NCBI GenBank assembly: GCA_005888335.1
Contig: VAWY01000068.1
Coordinates: forward strand, 17,606 to 81,605
DNA from: Actinomycetota bacterium
Lineage (GTDB): Bacteria > Actinomycetota > Thermoleophilia > Solirubrobacterales > Solirubrobacteraceae
DNA length: 64,000 nucleotides
Direction: 5' to 3'
Part shown: one piece after another, positions 51,237 through 61,965 of the stretch
Layout of the letters: the number at the start of each line of letters is the position of its first letter
Numbering within the stretch: position 1 is the first letter of the stretch
Position numbers and translations under genes: made by a program
The notes under the pieces: generated by a model
The model's database searches: none
Seen by the model: the letters and a program-made list of their open reading frames with translations, nothing else
What the model was told of the DNA's origin: nothing

Positions 51237-51737
51237 TCAGCGGACGACGAACACGGGCGTCCCGATCGGATTGCGCTGATAGAAGCCGATGGCCGCCCAC
51301 ATCGGGATGCGGATGCAGCCGTGACTGACCGGATACCGCGGCACGGAGGGAGAGCCGTGGATGGCATAGCCGCCGACGAAATAGGACGGGTAGTACATCG
51401 AGCCGAGGTAGCTGCGCTGCCAGCCGGGGAGCTTGCGATAGATCGTGAACCGCCCGACTGGCGTCACGGCGAGGCGGTTGACGCCGTCGGAGGACGTGTA
51501 GCGGTAGCCGCCGCCGGTCGACACGGGCAGCGTGGCGGTGACCGCACCATGGTGGACCTCGGTGAGTCGCTGCTGGGAGAGGTCGACATAGACGTAGTTC
51601 GCCAGCCCTGGGATCGGCGGCGTCAGCGGTGCTGACCGAGCCGGCGACGCCTGCAAGGTCAGCACGACAAACATCAGGACGACGAGCAGCTTGGCACGCC
51701 GGCTCTTCGTCGCTGAGAACTCGGATGAGGCCAGCAC
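51237..51737 (-). CDS. L,D-transpeptidase (YkuD domain)
   Basis: 166 aa, GTG start. Signal-like segment KLLVVLMFVVLTLQASPARS, then YVYVDLSQQRLTEVHHGAVT, TPVGRFTIYRKLPGW and the catalytic motif HGSPSVPRYPVSHGCIRIPM, whose Cys in SHGC is the nucleophile. Forms 3-3 peptidoglycan cross-links or attaches proteins outside the membrane. No LysM or other anchor domain. Transcribed alone. Confidence 0.93.
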   Translation of the reverse strand: MLASSEFSATKSRRAKLLVVLMFVVLTLQASPARSAPLTPPIPGLANYVYVDLSQQRLTEVHHGAVTATLPVSTGGGYRYTSSDGVNRLAVTPVGRFTIYRKLPGWQRSYLGSMYYPSYFVGGYAIHGSPSVPRYPVSHGCIRIPMWAAIGFYQRNPIGTPVFVVR

Positions 51738-51923
51738 GAGCCCTCCTTGACTCCACTACGTGCTTGCCCGCCGAGCGCATCGAGAAACCTTCGCGTTCCC
51801 AGGCGCATGGGGGCAGCGCAGGGCGTGGTTTCGGGTCGACCGAGGGCGTGGACCTCGCGGCCCCACCCGGTCACCGCTCTACGACCGCGGTGGGTGGGCC
51901 GCGAGGCTGATGCCCCGGCCTCG

Positions 51924-52044
51924 CTAGTCGACCGGCGTGTAGTTCGGGTTGTCGGCCGCGACCTTCCCGGTAGAGCAGTCGTTGCTCGTGCCGATCGCCG
52001 GGTCAGCGGCGCGCCCGGCACCGGGTTGCCGGCGGCGAACGTCT
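51924..52044 (-). pseudogene. Gene remnant downstream of the ABC transporter
   Basis: Immediately after the ATPase stop, the minus strand reads [12 protein letters not shown] in one frame and then, after a one-base shift, ADPAIGTSNDCSTGKVAADN, continuing PNYTPVD to a TAG. Codon use is like real genes and the C-terminus looks authentic, but there is no start and the frame breaks. Parent family not identified. The rest of the 51738-51923 stretch shows no gene. Confidence 0.4.
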
Positions 52045-52809
52045 TCAGAGCACCTTCGCCAGGAACGCCCGCGTGCGCTCGTGCCGCGGGTTGGCGAACA
52101 CCTCGCGCGGGTTGCCCGTCTCGACGACCACGCCGTCATCCATGAAGACCACGGTGTCGCCGACCTCGCGTGCGAAGCCGATCTCGTGGGTCACCACGAC
52201 CATCGTCATGCCGTCCTTCGCGAGTCGGCGCATGACGTCCAGCACGTCGCCGACGAGCTCGGGGTCGAGGGCTGATGTGGGCTCGTCGAAGAGCATCAGC
52301 TTCGGCTGCATCGCGAGCGCCCGCGCGATCGCCACCCGCTGCTGCTGTCCGCCCGACAGCTGCGACGGATAGGTCTCCAGCTTGTCGGCGAGGCCGACGC
52401 GGTCGAGCAGCGCCTTCGCCCGCTTGACGGCTTCGTCCCGGGGCACCTTCTTCACGCGGATCGGCGCCTCGATGACGTTCTCCAGGGCGGTCATGTGCGC
52501 GAAGAGGTTGAACCTCTGAAAGACCATCCCGATCTGGGAGCGCTCGCGGGCGACCTCGGACTCGCGCAGCTCGTAGAGCCTGGCGCCGGACTGGCGGTAG
52601 CCGACGAGCTCGCCGTCGACCCAGAGCCGGCCGGCGTCGATCTTCTCGAGGTGATTGATGCAGCGCAGGAAGGTCGACTTGCCCGAGCCCGATGGTCCGA
52701 GCATGCACATCACCTCGCCGGGCTGCACTTCGAGCGAGATGCCCTTGAGCACCTCGAGCCGCCCGAAGTGCTTGTGGACACCCTCGGCCATGACCATCGG
52801 CGCGCTCAC
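52045..52809 (-). CDS. Polar amino-acid ABC transporter, ATP-binding protein
   Basis: 254 aa, GTG start in a GTGA overlap with the permease. Walker [22 protein letters not shown]-loop [17 protein letters not shown], signature [20 protein letters not shown], Walker [19 protein letters not shown] and H-loop [15 protein letters not shown]. GlnQ/HisP-type family. It energises uptake of an amino acid; next to hut genes, histidine is the best guess. Confidence 0.95.
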   Translation of the reverse strand: MSAPMVMAEGVHKHFGRLEVLKGISLEVQPGEVMCMLGPSGSGKSTFLRCINHLEKIDAGRLWVDGELVGYRQSGARLYELRESEVARERSQIGMVFQRFNLFAHMTALENVIEAPIRVKKVPRDEAVKRAKALLDRVGLADKLETYPSQLSGGQQQRVAIARALAMQPKLMLFDEPTSALDPELVGDVLDVMRRLAKDGMTMVVVTHEIGFAREVGDTVVFMDDGVVVETGNPREVFANPRHERTRAFLAKVL

Positions 52810-53780
52810 CGCCGCGCTCCCGACGCGGCCGGCACATCGACGGTCGCGTGGCGGAACGAGAACAGGCTGCGGCGGAGCCGCTGCAGCGGCGTCAGCGGCA
52901 GGCTGCGCGAAGCGCCGCGACCGAAGTAGCGCTCGACGTAGTACTGCCCGATCGACAGCACGGTCGTGACGATGAGGTACCAGATGCACGCGACCATGAG
53001 CAGCGGGATCTGGCGGAAGTTCACGGCGTAGATCAGCTGCACCGAGTACAGGAGCTCCTGGTAGGCGATGACGCTGACCAGCGAGCTGGTCTTGAGCATC
53101 GAGATCGTCTCGTTGCCCGTGGGCGGGATGATCACGCGCATCGCCTGCGGCAGCACGATGTGGCGCAGCGTCTGCAGCCGGGTCATCCCGAGCGCCTGCG
53201 CGGCATCCGTCTGGCCCTCCTCGACCGAGATGATCCCGGCCCGCACGATCTCGGCCATGTAGGCGCCCTCGTTCAGCCCGAGCCCGAGGATCGCCGCGAC
53301 GAACGGCGTGATCACCGCGTTCGCGTTGCCGTGGACCAGCTCTGGGCCCCCGAACGGGATCCCGAGCGACACGCGGGGATACAACGCGGAGATGAAGCTC
53401 CAGAACAGCAGCTGGACGAGGACCGGCGTCCCGCGGAAGAACCAGATGTACAGCCAGCTCGAGCCCGAGACCAGCGGATTGGGCGAGAGGCGCATCACGG
53501 CGAGCACCACGCCCAGCGTGATGCCGATCGCCATCGAGATGGCGGTCAGCTCGAGCGTCACGACGAGGCCGTGGAGGACCCGGCTCGAGAAGAAGTAGTG
53601 GCCGACGACATCCCAGCCGAAGCGAGGATTGGTCGCGACCGAGTGGACGAGCGTGGCCGCGAGCAGCAGGACGATCGCGCAGGCGACCCAGCGCCCCGGA
53701 TGCCGCACCGGGATGGCCTTGATCTCCTCGGGCGGGACCGGCGGCGCCGCGATCTCGGTGGGCGCCGAAGAGGACTCCAC
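52806..53780 (-). CDS. Polar amino-acid ABC transporter, permease
   Basis: 324 aa, GTG start. HisMQ/GlnP-type membrane domain: [60 protein letters not shown] and the EAA loop [20 protein letters not shown] before [20 protein letters not shown]. About six membrane segments. One permease gene in the operon, so a homodimeric channel is likely. Confidence 0.94.
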   Translation of the reverse strand: MESSSAPTEIAAPPVPPEEIKAIPVRHPGRWVACAIVLLLAATLVHSVATNPRFGWDVVGHYFFSSRVLHGLVVTLELTAISMAIGITLGVVLAVMRLSPNPLVSGSSWLYIWFFRGTPVLVQLLFWSFISALYPRVSLGIPFGGPELVHGNANAVITPFVAAILGLGLNEGAYMAEIVRAGIISVEEGQTDAAQALGMTRLQTLRHIVLPQAMRVIIPPTGNETISMLKTSSLVSVIAYQELLYSVQLIYAVNFRQIPLLMVACIWYLIVTTVLSIGQYYVERYFGRGASRSLPLTPLQRLRRSLFSFRHATVDVPAASGARR

Positions 53781-53789
53781 GGCGTGCGA

Positions 53790-54704
53790 CTAGCTGGTCG
53801 CGCCGTTGATGGTCGGGGAGCTGATCGCCCCCTCCTGGATGCCCCACTTGGTCAGGATCGCCCGGTACTTGCCGTTGGTCACCAGGAGCTTCAGGGCGTC
53901 GAGCAGTGGCTTGGTCATGCCGCTCCCCTTGGGCACCGCGATCCCGTACGGCGCCGTGGCGTACGGCTTGCCCACCAGCTTGAACAGCCCCTTCGCCTGC
54001 TTGACCTGGTAGGCGGCGACCGGGGAGTCGGCCATGCCGACCTGCGCGCGACCGCTCGACAGCGCGAGGTTCGCGCCGTTCTGGTCGGGGAAGACGAGCA
54101 CCTTCACGGCCGCCTTGCCGGCCGCCTTGCACTTCTTGCCCTGCGCTGTCGCGTCGGCTGCCTGCGTGGTGCCCTTCTCCACGGCGACCGTCCGTCCGCA
54201 GAGGTCGGCGAGGGTGTTGATCGTCGGGCCGCCGCTGGCCTTCACGTAGAACGAGGTCCCCGCGGAGAAGTACGTCACGAAGTCGACGACCTTCTCGCGC
54301 TCCTTGGTGTCGGTGAACGAGGACATCCCGAGATCGTATTTGCGGGAGGCGAGGCCCGGGATGATGCTGTCGAAGGTCGCGTTGACCATGCTGACTTTGA
54401 GGCCCATCACGCCGGCGAGGGCGTTCGCCAGGTCGGCGTCCATGCCCACGACCGAGCGCCCGTTCGGTCCGATGAACTCGTTCGGGGCGTACGTCGCGTC
54501 GGCGGCGACCTTGAGCGTGCCCTTGGATTTGATGGCGGAGGGAACCTCGGCCGCCACCTTCTTGTCCACGCTGACAGCGCCACCACCGCTTGGTGGGGTC
54601 GTCTTCTTCTTGCCGCCACCGCAGCCGGCGACCACGATGCTCGCGCTCGCGAGGAGGGCGAGCGCGATGGCGAACCGGGGCGCGTTGGGGGCGGTCGGCG
54701 TCAT
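53790..54704 (-). CDS. Polar amino-acid ABC transporter, substrate-binding lipoprotein
   Basis: 304 aa from ATG 54704; an upstream ATG at 54734 is also in frame. Lipoprotein signal [20 protein letters not shown] with lipobox IVVAGC. Family 3 solute-binding fold: [96 protein letters not shown] and a C-terminal [17 protein letters not shown]. Ligand not determinable; divergent from hutH, so histidine is plausible. Confidence 0.94.
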   Translation of the reverse strand: MTPTAPNAPRFAIALALLASASIVVAGCGGGKKKTTPPSGGGAVSVDKKVAAEVPSAIKSKGTLKVAADATYAPNEFIGPNGRSVVGMDADLANALAGVMGLKVSMVNATFDSIIPGLASRKYDLGMSSFTDTKEREKVVDFVTYFSAGTSFYVKASGGPTINTLADLCGRTVAVEKGTTQAADATAQGKKCKAAGKAAVKVLVFPDQNGANLALSSGRAQVGMADSPVAAYQVKQAKGLFKLVGKPYATAPYGIAVPKGSGMTKPLLDALKLLVTNGKYRAILTKWGIQEGAISSPTINGATS

Positions 54705-54762
54705 CTCCTGGGAGCGCGCTTCCGCGACGATCATACGCTCGGCCGGCACCGCCGAGCGGCGT

Positions 54763-54768
54763 TATGGT
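54763..54768 (+). promoter_or_regulatory. Putative -10 box for the hut operon
   Basis: TATGGT ends 12 nt before the hutH ATG in the 75-bp intergenic region shared with the divergent binding-protein gene. No clear Shine-Dalgarno sequence; weak evidence. Confidence 0.35.
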
Positions 54769-54779
54769 GGCCGCGAGCG

Positions 54780-56354
54780 ATGCGAACCGGCGGACACGGC
54801 TCGGCTGAGCGCGACTTCGCGCGCGTGGTCGAGCTGACGGGAACGGGGCTCTCGCCGCAGGATGTGGTCGCGGTCGCGCGCGGCGGAGCGAAGGTCGCGC
54901 TCGGGGAGCAGGCGCGGCGCGTGATGGAGCAGAGCGCTCGGGTGGTTGCTCGCCTGAGCGACTCGGCGGAGCCTGTCTACGGCATCTCGACGGGCTTCGG
55001 CTCGCTGGCGACCGTCGCGATCCCGGTGGAGCGTCGCGAGGAGCTCCAGCGGGCGCTCGTGCGGTCGCACGCGGCCGGGATGGGCCCTGCCGTCGAGCCC
55101 GAGGTCGTCCGCGCGATGCTGCTGCTGCGGGCCCGCACCTTCGCGATGGGCCGGTCGGGGGCGCGGCCGGTGGTCGCGGAGGCGATGCTTGCGTTGCTGA
55201 ACGCGGGGCTGACGCCGGTCGTGCCCGAGCATGGGTCGCTCGGCGCGAGCGGCGACCTCGCGCCGCTCGCCCATTGCGCGCTCGCGCTGATCGGCGAGGG
55301 TGAGGTGACGAACGGCGGCGGGACGCCGAGACCGGCGGCCGCCGCGCTGCCGGAGGCCGGCATCACGCCGTTGACGCTGACCGCGAAGGAGGGGCTGGCG
55401 CTCGTCAACGGGACGGACGGCATGCTCGGCATGCTGCTGCTCGCCGCGCACGACCTCGCCGGTCTGCTGCGCGTCGCCGACGTGACCGCCGCCATGTCCG
55501 TCGAGGCGCTGCTCGGCACCGACCGCGCGTTCGCCGAGGATCTGATCGCGCTGCGCCCGCAGCCGGGTCAGGCGGCCAGCGCCGCGAACCTGCGGCGGCT
55601 GCTGGCCGGCTCGCCGATCGTCGCCAGCCACCGCTACGACGATCCTCGCGTGCAGGACGCCTACTCGCTGCGCTGCGCCCCGCAGGTCGCCGGAGCCGCC
55701 CGCGACACGCTCGCACACGCCGAGCGGGTCGCCGCCGCCGAGCTGGTCTCGGCGATCGACAATCCGATGGTCCTCCCGGACGGACGGGTCGAGTCGTGCG
55801 GGAACTTCCACGGTGCGCCGCTGGCCTTCGCCTGTGACTTCCTGGCCGTCGCCGCCGCCGAGGTCGGGGCGATCGCCGAGCGGCGCACCGACCGCCTGCT
55901 CGACGCCGCGCGCTCGCACGGCCTGCCGCCGTTCCTCGCTCCCGACGCCGGCGTGAACTCGGGCCTCATGCTCGCGCAGTACACCCAGGCGGCGATGGTC
56001 GCCGAGAACCGGCGCCTGGCCGCGCCCGCGAGCGTCGACTCCCTGCCGACGAGCGCGATGCAGGAGGACCACGTCTCGATGGGCTGGGCCGCGGCGCGCA
56101 AGCTGCGTACGGTCGTCGCCAACGTGACGCGGATCCTGGCCGTCGAGCTGGTCTGCGCGGCGCGCGGGCTCGACCTGCGCGCGCCGCTGCGGCCGGGCCC
56201 GGCGACGGCGGCGGCGCTGGCCGCCGCCCGAGCGCGCATCGACGGCCCGGGCGCCGACCGCCGGGTCGCCCCCGACCTCGACGCCGCCGCCGAGCTCGTG
56301 CGCTCGGGCGGCCTGCTCGATGCCGTCGAGGCGGAGATCGGCGCACTCGGATGA
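54780..56354 (+). CDS. hutH: Histidine ammonia-lyase
   Basis: 524 aa. Converts L-histidine to urocanate and ammonia using the autocatalytic MIO cofactor formed from Ala-Ser-Gly in [20 protein letters not shown]. Other conserved parts: [80 protein letters not shown] and [20 protein letters not shown]. Start [13 protein letters not shown] at the ATG of 54780; the frame extends far upstream antisense to the ABC genes. First gene of the hutHUFI operon. Confidence 0.97.
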   Translation: MRTGGHGSAERDFARVVELTGTGLSPQDVVAVARGGAKVALGEQARRVMEQSARVVARLSDSAEPVYGISTGFGSLATVAIPVERREELQRALVRSHAAGMGPAVEPEVVRAMLLLRARTFAMGRSGARPVVAEAMLALLNAGLTPVVPEHGSLGASGDLAPLAHCALALIGEGEVTNGGGTPRPAAAALPEAGITPLTLTAKEGLALVNGTDGMLGMLLLAAHDLAGLLRVADVTAAMSVEALLGTDRAFAEDLIALRPQPGQAASAANLRRLLAGSPIVASHRYDDPRVQDAYSLRCAPQVAGAARDTLAHAERVAAAELVSAIDNPMVLPDGRVESCGNFHGAPLAFACDFLAVAAAEVGAIAERRTDRLLDAARSHGLPPFLAPDAGVNSGLMLAQYTQAAMVAENRRLAAPASVDSLPTSAMQEDHVSMGWAAARKLRTVVANVTRILAVELVCAARGLDLRAPLRPGPATAAALAAARARIDGPGADRRVAPDLDAAAELVRSGGLLDAVEAEIGALG

Positions 56355-58006
56355 GCCGGGTCGTCCGCGCCCCCCGTGGCCCGGAGCTGTCGTGCGTCGG
56401 CTGGCAGCAGGAGGCGGCGCTGCGCATGCTGATGAACAACCTCGACCCCGAGGTCGCCGAGCGCCCCGAGGACCTCGTCGTCTACGGCGGCACCGGCCGT
56501 GCCGCCCGCTCGTGGGAGGCGTTCGACGCGATCGTGCGCACGCTGCGCACCCTCGCCTGCGACGAGACGCTGCTCGTGCAGTCGGGAAAGCCGGTCGCCG
56601 TCTTTCGCACGCACGAGTGGGCGCCGCGCGTGCTCATCGCCAACTCCAACCTCGTCCCGGAGTGGGCGACGTGGGACGAGTTCCGCCGGCTGGAGGACCT
56701 CGGGCTGACGATGTACGGCCAGATGACCGCGGGGTCATGGATCTATATCGGCAGCCAGGGCATCGTGCAGGGCACCTACGAGTGCTTCGCCGAGATCGCT
56801 CGTCGCCGCCACGACGGCTCGCTGGCGGGCACCGTCACGCTGACCGCCGGCCTGGGCGGGATGGGCGGCGCGCAGCCGCTGGCGGTGACGATGAACGGTG
56901 GCGTGGCCCTGTGCGTCGAGGTCGACGCCGAGCGGATACAGCGGCGCCTGCGGACGCGCTACCTCGACGAGGCGGCGAACGACCTCGACGACGCCGTCGG
57001 GCGCTGCCGCGAGGCGAAGGCCCAGCGGCGGCCGCTGAGCGTCGGGTTGTGCGCGAACGCCGCCGACGTCCTGCCCGCGCTGCTGGAAAGGGGATTCCAG
57101 CCGGACATCGTCACCGACCAGACCAGCGCGCACGACCCGCTCAACGGCTACATCCCGAACCGGCTGTCGCTGGCGCAGGCGGCCGAGCTGCGCGCTGCCG
57201 ACCCCGGCGGGTACGTGGGCCGCGCGCGCGCCGCGATCGCCGCCCACTGCGCGGCGATGGTGGGCTTCCTCGACGCCGGCGCCGAGGTCTTCGACTACGG
57301 CAACAGCCTGCGCGCCGAAGCGCGGCTCGGCGGGTTCGAGCGGGCGTTCGCCTACCCCGGCTTCGTGCCCGCCTACATCCGTCCCCTGTTCTGCGAGGGC
57401 AAGGGCCCGTTCCGGTGGGTCGCGCTCTCCGGCGACCCCGAGGACATCGCGGCGACCGACCGGGCGGTGCTGGACGAGTTCCCGGGCGACGAGCGCCTGG
57501 CGCGCTGGATCAGCCACGCGGGCGAGCGGATCGCCTTCCAGGGGCTCCCGGCGCGGATCTGCTGGCTGGGGTTCGGCGAGCGCCACCGGCTCGGGCTGCG
57601 CTTCAACGAGATGGTCCGCGGCGGCGAGCTGAAGGCGCCGATCGTCATCGGGCGCGACCATCTCGACTCGGGCTCGGTCGCCTCCCCCTACCGCGAGACC
57701 GAGGGGATGGCCGACGAGTCCGACGCGATCGCCGACTGGCCGCTGCTCAACGCGCTCGTCAACACCGCGGCGGGCGCATCGTGGGTGAGCATCCACGACG
57801 GCGGCGGCGTGGGCATCGGCCGCTCGATCCACGCGGGCATGGTCTGCGTGGCCGACGGCAGCGAGCTCGCAGCCGCCAAGCTCGGGCGTGTGCTCACGTG
57901 CGACCCGGGCACCGGCGTGGCCCGCCACGTGGATGCCGGGTACGACCGCGCCGTCGCCGTGGCGCGCCAGCGCGGGGTGCGCATCCCGATGCTCGAGTCC
58001 GGATGA
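56351..58006 (+). CDS. hutU: Urocanate hydratase
   Basis: 551 aa. Converts urocanate to 4-imidazolone-5-propionate with NAD+ as an electrophilic cofactor. [111 protein letters not shown] and [20 protein letters not shown] are diagnostic. ATGA overlap with hutH and with hutF. Confidence 0.98.
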   Translation: MSRVVRAPRGPELSCVGWQQEAALRMLMNNLDPEVAERPEDLVVYGGTGRAARSWEAFDAIVRTLRTLACDETLLVQSGKPVAVFRTHEWAPRVLIANSNLVPEWATWDEFRRLEDLGLTMYGQMTAGSWIYIGSQGIVQGTYECFAEIARRRHDGSLAGTVTLTAGLGGMGGAQPLAVTMNGGVALCVEVDAERIQRRLRTRYLDEAANDLDDAVGRCREAKAQRRPLSVGLCANAADVLPALLERGFQPDIVTDQTSAHDPLNGYIPNRLSLAQAAELRAADPGGYVGRARAAIAAHCAAMVGFLDAGAEVFDYGNSLRAEARLGGFERAFAYPGFVPAYIRPLFCEGKGPFRWVALSGDPEDIAATDRAVLDEFPGDERLARWISHAGERIAFQGLPARICWLGFGERHRLGLRFNEMVRGGELKAPIVIGRDHLDSGSVASPYRETEGMADESDAIADWPLLNALVNTAAGASWVSIHDGGGVGIGRSIHAGMVCVADGSELAAAKLGRVLTCDPGTGVARHVDAGYDRAVAVARQRGVRIPMLESG

Positions 58007-59283
58007 CGCGTCTGTGGTGCGAGCTGGCGTGGCTCGGCGGCGAGCGCGCCGAGCCGGGCGTGCTCGTCGAGGTCGACGGCGACCGGATCGTGGCGGCGCG
58101 CCCCGGCGCGCCGCCGGGTGACGCGCAGCGCCTCGCGGGGCTGACGCTGCCGGGACTCGCCAACGCCCACTCCCACAGCTTCCAGCGCGCGCTGCGCGGC
58201 CGGACTCACGGCGCCAACGGGTCGTTCTGGACCTGGCGCGAGCAGATGTACGCGCTGGCCGCGACCTTGGACCCCGACTCCTACCTGGACCTCGCGCGCG
58301 CGACGTTCGCCGAGATGGCGCTCGCAGGGATCACGCTCGTCGGCGAGTTCCACTACCTGCACCACGCGCCCGACGGCACGCCCTACGACGATCCGAACAC
58401 GATGGGCGAGGCGGTGATCGCGGCGGCGGGCGCCGCCGGCGTCCGGCTGACGCTGCTCGACGCCTGCTACCTGCGCGGCGGGATCGAGCGCTTCCGCGAC
58501 GCCGACGCGGAGGCGTGGGCCGAGCGTGTCGACGCGCTTGGCGACGGACCGCAGCTGCGCGTCGGCGCGGCGATCCACAGCGTGCGGGCCGTCGACGCCC
58601 GGTCGGCGCGCACGGTGGGCGCGTGGGCGGGCAACCGTCCGCTGCACGCACACGTCTCCGAGCAGCGGGCCGAGAACGAAGCGTGCCTCGCCGAGCACGG
58701 TGCCACGCCGACCGCCGTGCTCGCCGACGCCGGCGCGATGTCGGAGCGCTTCACCGCGGTCCACGCGACCCACTTGACCGACGCCGACGTCGCGCTGTTG
58801 GGCCCGGCGTGCGTCTGCCTCTGCCCGACTACCGAGCGCGACCTCGGCGACGGCATCGGTCCGGCCCGTCGCCTCCGCGACGCCGGTGCGCGGCTGGCGC
58901 TCGGCAGCGACTCGCAGGCCGTCATCGACCTGTTCGAGGAGGCGCGGGCGGTCGAGCTCGACGAGCGGCTGGCCTCCGGCGCGCGCGGTCTCCATCGCCC
59001 TGCGGACCTCCTCCGCGCCGCCACGGCGAACGGCTACGCCTCCCTCGGCTGGCCGGAGGGCGGGCGTCTGGACCCGGGCGCGCTCGCCGACCTGATCACC
59101 GTCGGGCTCGACAGCGTCCGCCTCGCGGGCACCCCGCCCGGGCACGCCGTCGCCGCCACCGTGTTCGCCGCGGGCGGCGGCGAGGTGCGCGACGTGATGG
59201 TCGGCGGACGATGGATCGTACGCGACGGCGACCACGTCGCGCTCGACGTCGCCGGGGAGCTGCGGGCGGCGCTCGCGCCATGA
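58003..59283 (+). CDS. hutF: Formimidoylglutamate deiminase
   Basis: 426 aa amidohydrolase. Metal motif [80 protein letters not shown] (His ligand), [16 protein letters not shown] and [20 protein letters not shown] (Asp) are as in HutF. It converts N-formimino-L-glutamate to N-formyl-L-glutamate and ammonia. This defines the deiminase branch of histidine degradation, which also needs HutG; none is in the window. ATGA overlaps on both sides. Confidence 0.95.
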   Translation: MTRLWCELAWLGGERAEPGVLVEVDGDRIVAARPGAPPGDAQRLAGLTLPGLANAHSHSFQRALRGRTHGANGSFWTWREQMYALAATLDPDSYLDLARATFAEMALAGITLVGEFHYLHHAPDGTPYDDPNTMGEAVIAAAGAAGVRLTLLDACYLRGGIERFRDADAEAWAERVDALGDGPQLRVGAAIHSVRAVDARSARTVGAWAGNRPLHAHVSEQRAENEACLAEHGATPTAVLADAGAMSERFTAVHATHLTDADVALLGPACVCLCPTTERDLGDGIGPARRLRDAGARLALGSDSQAVIDLFEEARAVELDERLASGARGLHRPADLLRAATANGYASLGWPEGGRLDPGALADLITVGLDSVRLAGTPPGHAVAATVFAAGGGEVRDVMVGGRWIVRDGDHVALDVAGELRAALAP

Positions 59284-60506
59284 GCACGCTCGTCGTCGAC
59301 AACGTCGGCCTGCTGATCACGAACGACCCCGCGGTCGGTGAAGGCCCCCTCGGCCTCGTCCGCGATGCCGCGCTGGTGGTCGACGGCGACCACGTGGCGG
59401 CGATCGAGCGCGCGGGCGCAGCGGCCGACGAGCGGATCGACGCTGCCGGACGCTGCGTGATCCCCGGCTTCGTCGACAGCCACACCCATCTGGTCTTCGC
59501 CGGCGACCGGGGCGACGAGTTCGCGGCGCGAATGGCGGGCGCACCGTACGTCGCCGGCGGCATCCACGCCACCGTGCGCGCGACGCGCGCCGCCGCGAGC
59601 GGCGAGCTCGCGGACGCCGCCACCGCGCGCCGCCGCGAAGCCTTGCGCGCCGGGATCACGCATCTCGAGATCAAGTCCGGCTACGGGCTCGACGTCGTCG
59701 CCGAGGAGCGCTGCTGCGCGATCGCGGCCGAGCTGACCGACGACGTCACGTTCCTCGGTGCCCACGTCGTGCCGCCCGAGTACGAGCACCGCGCCGACGC
59801 GTACGTGGAGCTCGTGTGCACGGAGATGCTCGCCGCCTGCGCGCCGCACGCCCGCTGGATCGACGTGTTCTGCGAAGAGGGGGCGTTCGACGCCGACCAG
59901 TCGCGCGCCGTGCTGGCTGCCGGGTCCGCCGCCGGGCTCGGCCTGCGGGTGCACGGCAACCAGCTCGGCCCGGGGCCGGGCGTGCAGCTCGCCGTAGAGC
60001 TCGGCGCCGCCTCGGTCGACCACTGCACATACCTGGATGGCGCCGATGTCGAGGCGCTCGGCGCCGGCGAGACGGTCGCGACGTTCCTGCCGGCCACCGA
60101 CTTCTCCACCCGCCAGCCGTACCCCGACGCGCGGCGCGTGCTCGACGCCGGGGCCACCGTCGCGCTCGCCACCAACTGCAACCCCGGCTCGAGCTACACG
60201 ACGTCGATGGCGTTCTGCATCGCGCTGGCGGTTCGCGACATGCGCATGACGGCGGACGAGGCGGTTGGCGCCGCGACGCTCGGCGGAGCGCGCGCCCTGC
60301 GCCGCACCGACGTGGGCCGACTCTCTCCCGACGCGCGGGCCGACGCGGTCGTCCTCGACGCCCCCTCCCACGTCCACCTCATCTACCGGCCGGGTGTTCC
60401 CCTGGTCGCTGCCACGATCCTCGCCGGCCGCGTTGTCTGGGTGGATCCGGAGCGCGCGATGGGCCGGGGAGGATCGAGGCGTGGAAAGGACGTGAGTCTG
60501 GATTGA
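59280..60506 (+). CDS. hutI: Imidazolonepropionase
   Basis: 408 aa. Hydrolyses imidazolonepropionate to N-formimino-L-glutamate. Metal-site [97 protein letters not shown] and [20 protein letters not shown] are conserved. The C-terminus ends in an unusual basic tail ([17 protein letters not shown]) reaching into a region of gene remnants, perhaps because the original stop was lost. ATGA overlap with hutF. Confidence 0.96.
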   Translation: MSTLVVDNVGLLITNDPAVGEGPLGLVRDAALVVDGDHVAAIERAGAAADERIDAAGRCVIPGFVDSHTHLVFAGDRGDEFAARMAGAPYVAGGIHATVRATRAAASGELADAATARRREALRAGITHLEIKSGYGLDVVAEERCCAIAAELTDDVTFLGAHVVPPEYEHRADAYVELVCTEMLAACAPHARWIDVFCEEGAFDADQSRAVLAAGSAAGLGLRVHGNQLGPGPGVQLAVELGAASVDHCTYLDGADVEALGAGETVATFLPATDFSTRQPYPDARRVLDAGATVALATNCNPGSSYTTSMAFCIALAVRDMRMTADEAVGAATLGGARALRRTDVGRLSPDARADAVVLDAPSHVHLIYRPGVPLVAATILAGRVVWVDPERAMGRGGSRRGKDVSLD

Positions 60507-60509
60507 CGC

Positions 60510-60830
60510 GTGGATCTGCGGGGCTGCGTCCTCCACGAGCGAGCGGCCCAGGAACGAGCCGGTCGGCGGGAGCGAGGCGATGGTCAACGCCCCGAGCGCG
60601 AACACCGCCCCGAGCGGCCACAGACGCCGCGCGGCGCCGTGCAGCCGGCCCTCGCCGAGGCGGTCGTAGCGGTGCTGGACGATCGCGACGATGATGAACA
60701 GGGCGGCCTTGACGAACCCGTCGGCGACGACCCATACCGCGGCCCCCCGCCACGCCATCCGCGGGTGAGCAGCCCGAGCGCGATGAGGAACAGTACGCCC
60801 GGCGCCCGACGGCTCGGACCGCTGTCGTGC
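60510..60830 (-). pseudogene. Remnant of a complex-I/Mrp-type proton-channel subunit
   Basis: Minus-strand fragments in two frames: APGVLFLIALGLLTRGW, then, after a frame change, VWVVADGFVKAALFIIVAIV, QHRYDRLGEGRLHGAARRLW and FALGALTIASLPPTGSFLGR. These match the core helices of NuoL/NuoM/MrpD-type subunits (the 'HAxFKAALFL..G' and 'LALxGLPPTxGFxGK' regions). No start, no intact frame, and only ~95 residues remain. Lies between hutI and a small basic protein gene on the opposite strand to hutI. Confidence 0.7.
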
Positions 60831-61109
60831 TCAGCGCCGCTCGCGAATCGCGTCGATGAGCTCCCACTTGCCCATCTTGGACCGCCCGGGGATCCCTTCT
60901 TTCTTCGCGATCTCGTAGAGCTGCTGCCGGTTGCGGTCCTCCAGCGCGTGCCCGGCCTCGCCGCCGCGCTCGCGGCCACGCCTGGCCTGCTCCTGGAGGC
61001 CTCGCCGAGTGCTCTTCGGCAGCGAAGCGATCGTCCGCTTCTTCGTCGCCGCCTTCTGCGCCTTCTTGACGTTCTCGCGGGCGGCTCGTGTCTGCTTCGC
61101 AGTCGCCAT
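60831..61109 (-). CDS. Small basic protein with Rho-N/SAP-like C-terminus
   Basis: 92 aa. MATAKQTRAARENVKKAQKA and KKRTIASLPKSTRRGLQEQA are very basic; the end (QQLYEIAKKEGIPGRSKMGK and WELIDAIRERR) resembles the Rho N-terminal or SAP-type 'LYEIAKELGIxGRSKMxKxELI.AI' helix-extended-loop-helix fold that binds nucleic acid. GGAGGG precedes the ATG at 61109 by 5 nt. Likely a DNA- or RNA-associated protein (inference). Confidence 0.78.
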   Translation of the reverse strand: MATAKQTRAARENVKKAQKAATKKRTIASLPKSTRRGLQEQARRGRERGGEAGHALEDRNRQQLYEIAKKEGIPGRSKMGKWELIDAIRERR

Positions 61110-61249
61110 CACGACCCTCCTTCCTGGTGCGCGTCAACGTCCTTCTATCCGGCTCCGGAGGCGATAAACGGTCGGTCCGGGCGCCCGCGCCGAAGTCGCT
61201 GGAACGCTCCGTGCGTCGCGTGGCACGATAGGCGCGAGGAGCCGAGGGA

Positions 61250-61915
61250 GTGAGCTCGACCATGCCCGCGCTGGACGCCTGCGTCCTGCTCCCCGCCGGG
61301 GAGTACCGGCTCGGCGAGGGAGCGGACAGGCGGATCGTCCGGCTGGGTCCGGTGCTGCTCGGCCGGTGGCCGGTGACGGGCGCGCAGGTGCGCCGGTTCG
61401 TCGAGGACAGCTGCCACCGCATCGGGGCGGGGCACGGGGCGGCCCGGCTCGCCGACGACGCGCTCGCCGACCACCCGGCGACCGGGCTGGCCTACGACGA
61501 CGCGCTCGCCTTCTGCGCCTGGGCCGCCCGCGCGCTCGGCCGCCGCGTGCGGCTGCCCACCGGCGACGAGTGGGAGGCCGTCGCCCGCGGGGACGACGGG
61601 CGCGCGTGGCCGTGGGGCGACAGCTTCGACCTCGGCCGCTGCGCATGCGCCGAGTCCGGGTGGGGGTGGACCGTGCCGGTGACCGCCCATCCGCAGGGCG
61701 CGAGCCCGCTCGGAGCCGAGCAGCTCGCCGGCAACGTCTGGGAGTGGGTCAGCGACCGCGCCGGCGACGGCGCGTGGCGCACGGTGCGCGGTGGCTGCTA
61801 CCTCGACCACGCCTGGGGCGTCCGGGCGGCGCGCGCGCTCGACGCCGACCCGGGCCGCGCAACCGCGACCACCGGCTTTCGCATCGCCATCGACGTCGAC
61901 AAGGAGGGCGTGTAA
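61250..61915 (+). CDS. SUMF1/EgtB-type (formylglycine-generating enzyme fold) protein
   Basis: 221 aa, GTG start (ATG 61262 also in frame). FGE-sulfatase fold pattern: LPAGEYRLGE, VLLGRWPVTGAQVRRFVEDS, TGLAYDDALAFCAWAARALG, RRVRLPTGDEWEAVARGDDG, WPWGDSF, LAGNVWEWVSDRAGDGAWRT, RGGCYLDHAWGVRAA and a C-terminal TTGFRIAI. Shorter than FGE itself, and no sulfatase gene is nearby, so its activity is open. Its TAA forms TAATG with a dispersed element that leads into the DUF59 gene. Confidence 0.85.
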   Translation: MSSTMPALDACVLLPAGEYRLGEGADRRIVRLGPVLLGRWPVTGAQVRRFVEDSCHRIGAGHGAARLADDALADHPATGLAYDDALAFCAWAARALGRRVRLPTGDEWEAVARGDDGRAWPWGDSFDLGRCACAESGWGWTVPVTAHPQGASPLGAEQLAGNVWEWVSDRAGDGAWRTVRGGCYLDHAWGVRAARALDADPGRATATTGFRIAIDVDKEGV

Positions 61916-61965
61916 TGACCGCCTTCGGCGGTATTGACAATGCGCGAACTTCGTTCGCGCGAGCC
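61913..61965 (+). repeat. Dispersed element copy joined in frame to the DUF59 gene
   Basis: Element from the TAA of the preceding gene: TAATGACCGCC, stem CCGCC/GGCGG, TATTGACAATG, stem CGCGAAC/GTTCGCG, CGAGCC. The ATG at 61915 opens MTAFGGIDNARTSFARA, which runs without a stop into the ATG at 61966 of the downstream gene. Same orientation relative to the upstream gene as in all other copies. Confidence 0.9.

Noticed and set aside
60831..61112. GTG at 61112 as the start of the small basic protein
   Set aside because: The GGAGGG ribosome-binding sequence is too close to the GTG but well placed for the ATG at 61109.
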